A DNA stretch of 64,000 nt, from NCBI RefSeq assembly GCF_000720765.1, contig NZ_JODC01000004.1, positions 286,712 to 350,711 of the forward strand, written 5' to 3'. The stretch's first letter is position 1; every line of letters starts with the position of its first letter. Under the pieces are notes generated by a model. It worked only from the letters and a program-made list of their open reading frames with translations, was not told where the DNA came from and did not search any database. This document shows positions 52,111-59,927 of this stretch, piece after piece. Origin of the DNA: Streptomyces sp. NRRL S-646 (GTDB taxonomy: Bacteria > Actinomycetota > Actinomycetes > Streptomycetales > Streptomycetaceae). A program made the translations under genes and the position numbers.

Positions 52111-52401
52111 TCAGCGGGGCACCTCGGGTCGCAGCACGCGTATGACGGCCTCCCTGTCGCATTCGTGGGTCATTCCGGGAGCCACGTCCAGCTGGACAGT
52201 GCCCGAGGCGAGTCCCGACACCGTGGCGTGGATCCCACCGCATGTCACGACGCGGTCCCCGACGCATAGACCCTGACGCAGAGCGGTCAGTTCGCGGGCG
52301 AGCCTGCGCTTGGGGCGTAACAGGGCGAAGTAGGCGACGACCGCTGGTATCACGAGCGGCACCAGCAGCAGAGGAAGAGAGGAGAGGCTGATCGCGGACA
52401 C
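52111..52401 (-). CDS. yajC: YajC-like membrane protein
   Basis: A 96-residue YajC-domain protein: an amino-terminal membrane segment (SSLPLLLVPLVIPAVVAYFA), the family marker LLRPKRR, then the soluble part with GLCVGDRVVTCGGIHATVSG and GTVQLDVAPGMTHECDREAV. YajC is an accessory subunit of the Sec translocon, usually encoded with secD and secF. Here it stands alone behind thioredoxin-like genes, so it is a second, accessory copy by inference. The GTG at 52401 has AAGGGGA upstream. It has two cysteines (in GLCVG and VTCGG), unusual for the family. Confidence 0.82.
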   Translation of the reverse strand: MSAISLSSLPLLLVPLVIPAVVAYFALLRPKRRLARELTALRQGLCVGDRVVTCGGIHATVSGLASGTVQLDVAPGMTHECDREAVIRVLRPEVPR

Positions 52402-52435
52402 GAGTCGAGTCCCCTTCGATCCCGAGCGTGCGAGC

Positions 52436-52768
52436 TCAGGCAGTGGTGACGGCCCGGGTGAGGGCGTCTCGGATGTCGGCCGGGTCGGGGAGGGCACTGG
52501 GCCGCCCGTCCCGACGGCGGTACAGGCGGCAGGTGAGCGCGGGCGGCGTATCCGCTCCGGGCGGGACGATGTCCACGCCGTCGACGCGGATGGTGGGCGA
52601 GCCGATGAAGTGCTCCCGGGCCGCCTCTTCGTCACTCACGAGCTGGTAGCTGTCGATGGTCGACGGGTCCAGTCCGAGCTCGGTCATCGCCTCGGCGAGC
52701 ATGGCCCGGGCCTTGCCGTGGGAGGGACAGCCCGACCACCACAGCAGTTCCACGCGCGGGGCGGCCAT
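52436..52768 (-). CDS. Thioredoxin-like small protein
   Basis: A 110-residue thioredoxin-fold protein. The strand-helix start is VELLWWSGCPSHGKARAMLA, with Cys14 in a C-x-x-H arrangement instead of CxxC. The cis-Pro loop is FIGSPTIRVDGVDIVPPG, and a second Cys lies in LTCRLYRR. It lacks a signal peptide. It starts in the overlap TGATG with the redoxin gene stop, so translation is coupled. A role in thiol exchange or metal binding fits the fold; the missing second active-site Cys argues against classical disulfide reduction. Confidence 0.8.
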   Translation of the reverse strand: MAAPRVELLWWSGCPSHGKARAMLAEAMTELGLDPSTIDSYQLVSDEEAAREHFIGSPTIRVDGVDIVPPGADTPPALTCRLYRRRDGRPSALPDPADIRDALTRAVTTA

Positions 52769-53679
52769 CACAGCGTCCACTTGATGGTGCAGCCCACCGG
52801 CTGGGTCCGGTCGGGCTCGGGGGCGGTGCCGTCCAGGACGTGCCGGAGAGCACTGCGCAGCCAGGCCGCGTTCAGGGACTCGTCGTCGACCTCGGCGTCG
52901 GGCGCACCGTGGTAGGCGACGACGCCCCAGGCGTCGAGGACGAAGACGTCGGGGGTGTGCCGGGCACCCCACCGGCGGGCCACGGCCTGTCCCTCGTCGA
53001 CGAGATAGGGGCCAGCGAAGTCGCCCGCGGCGACCCGCTTACGGGAGTCCTCCACCGAGTCCTTGGGGCTGACCGCGGGGTCGTTGGCGTTGATCTGCAG
53101 GAACCGCACGCCATGGTCGGTGTAGTCACGGGCGACCTGTTGCAACCGGTCGTGCCAGCCCAGCGCCCACGGGCAGGGATTGCAGGTGAAGACCACGACC
53201 GTGGCGGCGGCTTCCCCGTGGCGCAGGGTCACGAGGTCGCCCTCGGTGTCCGGCAAGGTGAAGGAGGGCGCGGTCTGCCCGGGCTTCAGGGGCTGGGCGA
53301 GGTCATCCGGCTCGGTGTGATGGGGGTGCGGGGTGATCCGGGCGATAAGCCCTTCGTCGTTGAGGTCGAAGGAGAAGTCCATCGCGCTGATGGGGCCGCC
53401 AGGGCTGGACAGAGGTGCGCCGGCGGGGCCGGTTCCGCGGACCGTGACCCGTCCTGCTTCCCGCAGCGGAAGCACGTTCCACTCGACCTGGCCCAGTCGG
53501 CCGGCGGGCATGGAGGTGGCCCTGTCGATGACCGCGTCGGCGCCCTGCGCCTTGCGTCCCGCGAACTCGAAGACTGCGTCTGCGGCGAGCACGGCCCGTA
53601 GGTCACCGGCCGCGTCCTGCGACGTCTGAGCCGCGAACCAACCCCGCACGCTGGCGGGCGCCGTTTCCAGGGATGCCAT
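52768..53679 (-). CDS. NTF2-like/redoxin fusion protein
   Basis: A 303-residue two-domain protein. The amino part (about 1-125, VRGWFAAQTSQDAAGDLRAV, DAVFEFAGRKAQG) has the NTF2/SnoaL-like pattern of small-molecule binding folds. The carboxy part (about 130-300) is an AhpC/TlpA-like redoxin: KPGQTAPSFTLPDTEGD, then VVVFTCNPCPWALGWHDRL with CxxC Cys166 and Cys169, QINANDPAVSPKDS and WGARHTPDVFVLDAWG. It would reduce disulfides or peroxides. AGGAGC precedes the ATG at 53679. It is the first gene of a coupled run with the thioredoxin-like and YajC genes, behind a large palindrome. Confidence 0.83.
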   Translation of the reverse strand: MASLETAPASVRGWFAAQTSQDAAGDLRAVLAADAVFEFAGRKAQGADAVIDRATSMPAGRLGQVEWNVLPLREAGRVTVRGTGPAGAPLSSPGGPISAMDFSFDLNDEGLIARITPHPHHTEPDDLAQPLKPGQTAPSFTLPDTEGDLVTLRHGEAAATVVVFTCNPCPWALGWHDRLQQVARDYTDHGVRFLQINANDPAVSPKDSVEDSRKRVAAGDFAGPYLVDEGQAVARRWGARHTPDVFVLDAWGVVAYHGAPDAEVDDESLNAAWLRSALRHVLDGTAPEPDRTQPVGCTIKWTL

Positions 53680-53744
53680 GGGGGAGCTCCTGATCTCTCG
53701 TGGTGCCGGCATGCGACCTGCACCGTCCCCGCCACTCTAGGACG

Positions 53745-53782
53745 TGTGACATAAAATTTGTATCTACAAAAGTTATGTCACA
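53745..53782. promoter_or_regulatory. 38-bp AT-rich palindrome, probable PaaX-type operator
   Basis: Outer arms TGTGACATAA (53745-53754) and TTATGTCACA (53773-53782) are perfectly complementary. Inner arms TTTGTA (53757-53762) and TACAAA (53765-53770) are also perfect around a TC centre. Only two position pairs between them do not match. The block is A+T-rich in a G+C-rich genome and starts two bases beyond the stop of the PaaX gene, 66 bases upstream of the redoxin start. It can be an operator or a transcription stop. Confidence 0.7.
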
Positions 53783-53783
53783 T

Positions 53784-54683
53784 TCACTGGGCTTCCCGTG
53801 CCCCGGTGCCTTCCGGGGTGAGCGAACGGAAGTAGGCATGCGCCTGCGGACCCCAGGAGTGGCGGCGGTCCTCGACGAGGTCGCGGGCCCGCGCGTAGGG
53901 CCAGTCGAGTCCCAGGACGTCACTCGGCAGTCCGGGCTCGGCCAGCACGCACGCGCGCCAGGCGTGGACCAGCTCGGTCCAGTCCCTGAAGCAGTCTTCG
54001 GGCCCTTCAGGAGCTCGATCGCCGAAGTCGGCGAGGAGGCGTTCGTAGCGGTCGGCGACGGCGTCCAGGTCCCAGGCGCGCTCGGCGACAATGCGCGCCT
54101 CCGGGTGTTCGATGCGGGAAACCATCCTCGTGACGCTCACCCCCGGCTCGGCCGACAGCGCCTCGACGATCTCGTCCTTGAAACGGGCCCGGGGAGAGAT
54201 CCACACGCCGTTGCCCAGATAGCCGAGTCCGTTGAGCAGCATCGAGGTCCGAAGTCGGTAATGGGCGCTGGGGTTGCGGCCTTTGGACTGCACCACGAAC
54301 ACGTCCCATGTCCCGTCCCAGTCATCCCGGCCGGCCTCGCCCCGCAGATGCTCGGCACCCAGCAGCAGGGTCTCCCGTGCCTCCTCAGTGAGTTCCACGT
54401 ACGACCTGTTGCCGTGTCGGCTGCTCGTCAGCGCGCCTTCACGGGCGGATCTGGACACCGCCTGCCGGACGGCGGCGGGCCCGTGCCCGAGCACGCGCAG
54501 CGCTCCCACGAGCGTCTCCTGCCACACACCCTCGCCGTCCGGCGCCACGTACTCCTCGAGGACATCGAGAAGGGCCTGCGTCGCCGAGCCCGAGCGGCCT
54601 GTCCGGCCTCCCGGAGGGACGCTCTGCGCCGTCGAGATCCCGGAGGGCTGCTCGGGTGAGGCCGTGATGCGACGCGGCGACAT
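53784..54683 (-). CDS. PaaX family transcriptional regulator
   Basis: A 299-residue PaaX-like regulator. The amino-terminal winged helix covers about 35-100 (ATQALLDVLEEYVAPDGEGV, AAVRQAVSRSAREGALTSSR). The central PaaX part has DWDGTWDVFVVQSKGRNPSA, RLRTSMLLNGLGYLGNGVW and ISPR. The carboxy domain ends with FRDWTELVHAWRACVLAEP, GLPSDVLGLDWPYARAR and HAYFRSL. PaaX in phenylacetate catabolism is a repressor released by an aryl-CoA; the ligand here is unknown since no paa genes are nearby. GGAGGAGG precedes the ATG. It lies directly upstream of the redoxin operon on the same strand. Confidence 0.88.
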   Translation of the reverse strand: MSPRRITASPEQPSGISTAQSVPPGGRTGRSGSATQALLDVLEEYVAPDGEGVWQETLVGALRVLGHGPAAVRQAVSRSAREGALTSSRHGNRSYVELTEEARETLLLGAEHLRGEAGRDDWDGTWDVFVVQSKGRNPSAHYRLRTSMLLNGLGYLGNGVWISPRARFKDEIVEALSAEPGVSVTRMVSRIEHPEARIVAERAWDLDAVADRYERLLADFGDRAPEGPEDCFRDWTELVHAWRACVLAEPGLPSDVLGLDWPYARARDLVEDRRHSWGPQAHAYFRSLTPEGTGAREAQ

Positions 54684-54826
54684 GAATCCTCCTCCGGCGG
54701 CCCGCGGGACGACCGGTTTCGTGCGAGGCCGCGGCCACCGTCACAGCGAAATCTACCTACGCGCCTTCCGGCCGCCCGGGGAGCCTGCCAGCTCCTCGCG
54801 GCGCTCGTACGTCGTGCCCTCGCCGG

Positions 54827-55246
54827 TCACCTCTCGTGTGGCACGCCCCGGCCGCCCACGGCGATGGAGGCGCCGCCGTCCACTAGGAAGTTGGCGCCCG
54901 TAGCCCAGGAGGCCTCGTCGGACGCCAGGAGGAGGGCCACGTAGGCCACGTCTAGGGGTTCCCCCAGGCGGTCGAGAAGCACATGGCGGTGGGCGTTCTC
55001 GGCCCCTTCCCCGGTGCCGAGCAGCTGAGCGGGGGTGCGGATGCCCCCGGGGGAGATGGAGTTGGCGCGGATCCCGTGCGCTGTCCCCTCGATGGCGAGC
55101 TGGCGGGTGAGCGCCATTGCCCCGCCCTTGGCCGCGGTGTGGGCGATCGCGGGCAGGTTGGGCACGACACGCTGGGCGTTGACCGAAGCCGTGTTCACGA
55201 GGGACCCACCGCCGACCGCCAATCGGTCCGAGGCCGGGGTAGGCAA
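54827..55246 (-). pseudogene. SDR oxidoreductase, N-terminal half missing
   Basis: The carboxy half of a short-chain dehydrogenase. It keeps the catalytic-Ser strand (GGSLVNTASVNAQ), a His-Thr-Ala-Ala-Lys segment where Y-x-x-x-K is expected (IAHTAAKGGAMALTRQLA), NSISPGGIRTPAQ and the end GANFLVDGGASIAVGG. The cofactor-binding TGxxxGIG half is absent, and sequence upstream of about 55215 has no SDR similarity. Tyr of the YxxxK motif is His here. Both losses mean it cannot work as an SDR; it is a remnant. Confidence 0.8.
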
Positions 55247-55300
55247 CGTGGGGTGGGCCAGGCGACTGGCGGCGGGGCGTTGCTCCTGTCCGTTGAATCC

Positions 55301-55603
55301 TCAGCTGCTGCGGCTTCGTGGGCCGCTGGGGGAGCCGCAGGTATTGCCGGTATTGCCGGAGCGGCCGGCACGGTCGTGGTCCGGCAATGCCGGACAGTTC
55401 GCGTCAGCCGGCGCGCTGTGCGTTCCGGCGTTGCCGCAGGTGCTCGGCGAACTCGCCCGAGACGACCACGAGCGCAGCAGTCCCTGCACACCCCAGGGGG
55501 CCAGGGACTGATCCGTAACCTTGCTGAGCAGCCCAAAGCCGAGGGTGACAAACGCGCACCACGCCATCCACGCGCCGACTGCGTACCAGCGGGCTCTTTT
55601 CAC
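55301..55603 (-). CDS. Small membrane protein, probably frameshifted
   Basis: A GTG at 55603 (AAAGGTGA upstream) opens a frame with one membrane segment: KRARWYAVGAWMAWCAFVTL, then GFGLLSKVTDQSLAPWGVQ. From about residue 42 the frame turns Ser/Pro-rich and runs to 55301. In another frame the DNA reads LVVVSGEFAEHLRQRRNAQR with a stop at 55404, which is far more protein-like. A one-base change near 55460-55475 would join the two into a protein of about 66 residues. It may be a damaged gene or hold a sequence error. No family is recognised. Confidence 0.5.
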   Translation of the reverse strand: MKRARWYAVGAWMAWCAFVTLGFGLLSKVTDQSLAPWGVQGLLRSWSSRASSPSTCGNAGTHSAPADANCPALPDHDRAGRSGNTGNTCGSPSGPRSRSS

Positions 55604-55665
55604 GGCGTCACCTTTCTCGGGATCAGGAACAGACGCCTGAGCCATCGGCGGCGGATGGGCATCGT

Positions 55666-56091
55666 GTGCCGGTGTCCACGGGTGTCTGTCCGGGGTCACG
55701 TGAGGAACTCATCGATTTTCTCTACGACTTGAACCTTCAGGCGGGCTGGAAACCGTCTGTGCGCCGTATCGCCGCACTCGCCGAGCTGTCGCACAGCACC
55801 GGTCACAAGGCGCTGACTCGTCGTGATCTCCCCGATCTGCACGTGATCGTGGCCATTGGGCTCGCACTGGCCGATGAGGTCTGCGTAGCGGACTCCGACT
55901 TCGACCGGGACGCCTACCTCGACGGCATCGACCGTCGGATGACCGAACTCTGCATGCCGCGACTCGGGAAGGGGCGCTTCCTGTCGCCGGAAGCGTCCGC
56001 GCCGCTGTGGAACGAGCCTGGTCCGACCGTGTGCAAGAGCCGATGGGGCCGATCGGTGATCGCCAGAAGCGTGCCGTCTCCCAACCCATAG
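55666..56091 (+). CDS. Hypothetical protein with Streptomyces-type helix-turn-helix start
   Basis: A 141-residue frame. The first 75 residues (SREELIDFLYDLNLQAGWKP, SVRRIAALAELSHSTGHKAL, IVAIGLALADEV) resemble the amino-terminal helix-turn-helix module found on many Streptomyces STAND/NACHT and related large proteins. The rest has no recognisable domain and ends shortly after, so this may be a truncated remainder of a larger gene. The GTG start at 55666 has no good ribosome site. It is divergent from the small membrane protein gene. Confidence 0.5.
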   Translation: MPVSTGVCPGSREELIDFLYDLNLQAGWKPSVRRIAALAELSHSTGHKALTRRDLPDLHVIVAIGLALADEVCVADSDFDRDAYLDGIDRRMTELCMPRLGKGRFLSPEASAPLWNEPGPTVCKSRWGRSVIARSVPSPNP

Positions 56092-56320
56092 CCATCTCTC
56101 GGCTGGCTCCCGGGCGCCTGACCTCGGCTTCCCGGGTCGCGCAGTGAGTATCAGCGACGTCCTCCCCACCTGCCGTCGGCGGAGTGACAGCGAGCTCCCC
56201 GCAAGTTCCCAGCTTGCACCCCGCGTTTCCCCTGCTGCGCACGTCAGAGTCGACTCGCGCACCGTAGGACGCGGTCGCGTACGGGAGCCGCCCCACAGGT
56301 CCCCACCGCCAGAGGATTCC

Positions 56321-57598
56321 ATGACATACACCAGCAGTGGCCCGCGTACCGGGCGACGCTTCGTGTCGCCCTCGCCGGCCGATGCCTCCGACGCGGCTGC
56401 CCCACGCACGCCGACCGTCGAGATCGTCATCCCGGTCTACAACGAGGAACGGGCGCTGCCCGGATGCATCCGCACCTTGCACGCCCGGCTGCGCGACGAG
56501 TTGCCCTACCCGTGGCAGATAACGGTGGCGGACAACGCCAGTGTCGACGGCACCCTCACCGTGGCCCAGGAGTTGGCGCAGGAGCTACCGGGCGTGGGTG
56601 TGGTCCACATGGACCGCAAGGGCCGCGGCCTGGCCCTGCGCACCGTCTGGGGTGCCAGTGACGCCGACATCGTCGTCTACATGGACGTCGACCTGTCGAC
56701 CGGCCTGGACGGACTGCTGCCGCTGATCGCTCCGCTGGCCAGCGGCCACTCCGACCTCGCCATTGGCAGCCGTCTCGCCCCTGGTGCCCGTACCGTGCGC
56801 GGTCCGCGCCGGGAATTCATCTCCCGCTGCTACAACGGGCTGATCCGGCTCACCCACGGCGCCCGCTTCACCGACGCACAGTGCGGGTTCAAGGCCGCCC
56901 GCACCGAGGTCCTGCGCCCGCTGCTGACCAAGACCCGGGACGACGCCTGGTTCTTCGACACCGAACTGCTGCTGCTCGCCGAGCACAACGGGCTGCGGAT
57001 CCACGAGGTGCCCGTCGACTGGGTGGAGGACGTCGACACCCGTGTCGACGTCGTCGGCACCGCCACCGACGACCTGAAGGGGCTGTGGCGCATGGCCCGG
57101 TTGAAGGCGTCGGGAGCGGCTCGGGTCCCGGTGCCGAACCGTCCGGAGCCGGCGGCCGAACACCCGGACGCGGTACTGGCACCGGATGCCGCACGTGCCC
57201 AACTCGCCTGGCAGATCGGCTGCTTCGTCGCCATCGGCATCGCATCGACCGCCGGACAGGCCCTGCTGTACTGGCTGTTGCGCGGCTGGTGGCAGCCCGC
57301 CCTGGCCAACTTCGTCTCCCTGCTGGTGCTCACGCTCCTCAACACCGAGGCCAATCGCCGCCTCACCTTCCGCTATGCAGCGCCCGACGTGGGCACCCGT
57401 CGCGCCCACCTGAGCGCCGGAGCCCTGTTCGTCCTCGGCTACCTGGTGACCTCCGGCGCGGTGCTGCTGTTCCGTGACGTGGTGCCCGACGCGTCGACGG
57501 CCGCCGAGACCTTGGTGCTGGCCGTCTCCTCGGTCCTGGTGACCGCTGTCCGCTTCCTGGTGCTGCGGCTGGCCGTGTTCCGCCGTCGCACGTCCTGA
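56321..57598 (+). CDS. Fused family 2 glycosyltransferase-GtrA membrane protein
   Basis: A 425-residue protein. The amino domain (about 25-270) is a DPM1-like GT-A glycosyltransferase: VEIVIPVYNEERALPGCIRT, ADNASVDGTLTVAQELAQEL, VYMDVDLSTGLDGL with the DxD site, and DAQCGFKAARTEVL. It would load a sugar from a nucleotide donor onto polyprenyl phosphate. The carboxy domain (about 290-425) is GtrA-like with four membrane segments (ANFVSLLVLTLLNTEANRRL is the marker) and may flip the lipid-linked sugar. The product would feed the GT39 enzyme encoded 48 bases downstream. AGAGGATT precedes the ATG. Confidence 0.9.
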   Translation: MTYTSSGPRTGRRFVSPSPADASDAAAPRTPTVEIVIPVYNEERALPGCIRTLHARLRDELPYPWQITVADNASVDGTLTVAQELAQELPGVGVVHMDRKGRGLALRTVWGASDADIVVYMDVDLSTGLDGLLPLIAPLASGHSDLAIGSRLAPGARTVRGPRREFISRCYNGLIRLTHGARFTDAQCGFKAARTEVLRPLLTKTRDDAWFFDTELLLLAEHNGLRIHEVPVDWVEDVDTRVDVVGTATDDLKGLWRMARLKASGAARVPVPNRPEPAAEHPDAVLAPDAARAQLAWQIGCFVAIGIASTAGQALLYWLLRGWWQPALANFVSLLVLTLLNTEANRRLTFRYAAPDVGTRRAHLSAGALFVLGYLVTSGAVLLFRDVVPDASTAAETLVLAVSSVLVTAVRFLVLRLAVFRRRTS

Positions 57599-57646
57599 AT
57601 CCCCGTCCCCTGATCCCCGTATGACCTCCTGAGAGTGAATCCCGCC

Positions 57647-59896
57647 ATGACCAGCACTACCGAGGCGCAGACAAGCACCGTCGTGCGTCAGCCGGGCACG
57701 GGCCGTGCCCTGCCACGTTGGGCGGCTCCGGCCGCCCTGGGGGCGATCCTGCTCCTGTCCGCTCTGCTGTACGGCTGGGCTCTGGGCTCGCTCGGCTGGG
57801 GCAACAGCTACTACTCGGCCGCCGTGAAGTCGATGGGCCGGAGCTGGACCAACTTCCTCTTCGGCGCCTTCGACCCGGCCGGAGTCATCACGGTCGACAA
57901 GCCCCCGGCCGCATTGTGGCCGCAGGTGATCAGCAGCAAGATCTTCGGCCTGCACGGCTGGGCGCTGATCCTGCCCCAGCTGCTGGAGGGCGTTGCCGCA
58001 GTCTTCGTGCTGCACCGTACGGTCCGCCGCTGGGCGGGCGAGGGAACCGCGCTGATCGCGGCCCTGGTGATGACGCTGACCCCGATCACCGTGGCGATCA
58101 ACCGGGACAACAATCCCGACACCCTGCTGGTGCTGTTCCTGGTGTCGGCGGCCTATGCCCTGACGCGGGCCCTGCACTCCCGGGCGACTCGGCGGGGCAC
58201 GTGGTGGCTGTGCGCGAGCGGCTTCCTGATCGGCTGCGGCTTCCTCACGAAGATGATGGCGGCCTGGATGGTGCTGCCGGCTCTCGCCGCGGCCTGGCTG
58301 GTCGGCGCGACCGGACCGTGGCTCGCGCGTATCGTGCGGCTGCTGATCGCCGGTGCCGTGTGCGCGGTGTCCTCGCTGTGGTGGGTGGCGGTGGTCGCCT
58401 GGTGGCCCGCCGATGACCGGCCCTACATCGGTGGCAGCACCGACGGCGGTGCCTGGGACCTGGTGACCGGCTACAACGGGCTCGGCCGGATCTTCGGCCA
58501 GAGTGACGGCTCCGGCGGGATGGGCAACATCGGGGGCGCCTTCGGGGGTGAGTCGGGTCTGCTGCGGCTGTTCAACGACCAGGTGGCCGGACAGATCAGC
58601 TGGCTGCTGCCCGCGAGCGGTGTGGCGCTGATCGTCGCGATCGTCGCAGCGGTGCTGCGCCGGTGCGGCAAGACCTCGGCGGGCGAGTTGCTCGCCGGGT
58701 CCGGGTGGGTGCTGTGGGGGACCTGGCTCGTCGTGTGCGGCCTGGTGTACTCCACTCAGGAAGGCACCTTCCACCCGTACTACACCACCCAACTCGCCCC
58801 CGCTGTAGCCGCGTTGACCGCCGGGCTGGCGACGGCGCTGGCGCGGGCGCACCGGGCCGGCGCCATCTGGGCACTGCCCGGCGGCGCTGGAACCGTGCTG
58901 GTGAGCGGGGTCTGGGCCGCGATCGTGATCCGCCGGGTGCCGTCCTGGAACGGGTGGCTGGCCTGGCTGGTGCTGGTGATCGGACTGGCCGTCGTCGGAC
59001 TGGTGCTGGCGGCCGCGCTCAACGCCCGGCTGCTGCCGGTCGCCCTGGGAGGTGCCCTGCTGGCTGTGCTGCTCGCCCCCGCCGCATGGGCGGTGAGCGT
59101 ACCGGGCGGGTCAGGATCCGCGATGGGCGGCTCCAACCCGACCGCCGGGCCCGCCTCGATGTCCTTCGGCGGCGGACGATCGTTCGGCGGTGGCGGAAGC
59201 GGTGGCAGTGGCGGGAGTGGTTTTCAGCTGCCCGAGGGTATGGAGATGCCGGAGGGGTACGGCGGCGGCTCGGGCATGCCCGGCGGGGGCATCGGCGAGA
59301 TGCCCGAAGGCATGGAGCTGCCCGAGGGTATGGAGATGCCGGAGGGCATGCCGGGCGGGACCAGCGCCGGCGGCTCGGAAGCGGGATCCGGCGGCACCAT
59401 GCCCTCGTTCCCCGGAAACGGCGGCGGCAGCGGATCCGGCACGGGCCGCCTGGGCGGCGCTACCACCCTCACCTCCGAGCAGCGCAAGATCCTGAACTAC
59501 GCCACCGAGAACTCCAAGGGCGCTCGCATCAGTCTTGCGGTCGAAGGCGGCGCCCAGAGCGCGGCAGCGTTCATCCTGGACAGCGACGCCACGGTGATCG
59601 GCATGGGCGGCTTCATGGGCAGCGACGACGCGCCCTCCGTGGAGCAGCTGGAGAAGTGGACCAAGAGCGGTGAACTGCGCTACGTCCTCGGCTCCGACTC
59701 CTCGGGCGGCATGGGCGCCATGATGGGCGGCAAGGACGGCACCGCCTCGCAACGATCGACCTGGATCAGCGAGAACTGCACCAAGGTCCCGGCCAAGGAG
59801 TACGGCGGCAGCACGAAGAGCTCCAGTAGTGGCCAGGCATCGGGCGGCATGATGGGCCGTACCGGCACGACCCTGTACGACTGCGCTGCGAAGTAG
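57647..59896 (+). CDS. ArnT-like GT39-type membrane glycosyltransferase with Met-Pro-Glu-Gly repeats
   Basis: A 749-residue enzyme. Eleven or so membrane segments (about 20-490) hold the GT39/ArnT core: the first outer loop SLGWGNSYYSAAVKSMGRSW, VDKPPAALWPQVISSKIFGL with the catalytic-region Asp, then TPITVAINRDNNPDTLLVLF. A Gly/Ser/Met-rich outer linker (about 495-600) contains repeats of PEGMEMPEG and PEGMELPEG. The last 150 residues form an exported domain (LTSEQRKILNYATENSKGAR, AFILDSDATVIGMGGFMGSD). It would transfer sugars from polyprenyl phosphate to an envelope acceptor. ATG 57647 is used; GTG 57635 is possible. Confidence 0.88.
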   Translation: MTSTTEAQTSTVVRQPGTGRALPRWAAPAALGAILLLSALLYGWALGSLGWGNSYYSAAVKSMGRSWTNFLFGAFDPAGVITVDKPPAALWPQVISSKIFGLHGWALILPQLLEGVAAVFVLHRTVRRWAGEGTALIAALVMTLTPITVAINRDNNPDTLLVLFLVSAAYALTRALHSRATRRGTWWLCASGFLIGCGFLTKMMAAWMVLPALAAAWLVGATGPWLARIVRLLIAGAVCAVSSLWWVAVVAWWPADDRPYIGGSTDGGAWDLVTGYNGLGRIFGQSDGSGGMGNIGGAFGGESGLLRLFNDQVAGQISWLLPASGVALIVAIVAAVLRRCGKTSAGELLAGSGWVLWGTWLVVCGLVYSTQEGTFHPYYTTQLAPAVAALTAGLATALARAHRAGAIWALPGGAGTVLVSGVWAAIVIRRVPSWNGWLAWLVLVIGLAVVGLVLAAALNARLLPVALGGALLAVLLAPAAWAVSVPGGSGSAMGGSNPTAGPASMSFGGGRSFGGGGSGGSGGSGFQLPEGMEMPEGYGGGSGMPGGGIGEMPEGMELPEGMEMPEGMPGGTSAGGSEAGSGGTMPSFPGNGGGSGSGTGRLGGATTLTSEQRKILNYATENSKGARISLAVEGGAQSAAAFILDSDATVIGMGGFMGSDDAPSVEQLEKWTKSGELRYVLGSDSSGGMGAMMGGKDGTASQRSTWISENCTKVPAKEYGGSTKSSSSGQASGGMMGRTGTTLYDCAAK
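59228..59346. repeat. Direct repeat within the GT39 linker
   Basis: A 29-base sequence starting CTGCCCGAGGGTATGGAGAT occurs at 59228-59256 and exactly again at 59318-59346, 90 bases (30 codons) apart, with a diverged related unit between. It keeps frame and encodes the LPEGMEMPEG repeat of the outer linker. Confidence 0.8.
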
Positions 59897-59927
59897 CAGC
59901 TGAGGCAGAACGGACGACTCCGCATCC

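Noticed and set aside
56585..58852. A 755-codon minus-strand frame over the glycosyltransferase genes
   Set aside because: It is a shadow of the GT2-GtrA and GT39 genes with no recognisable sequence.
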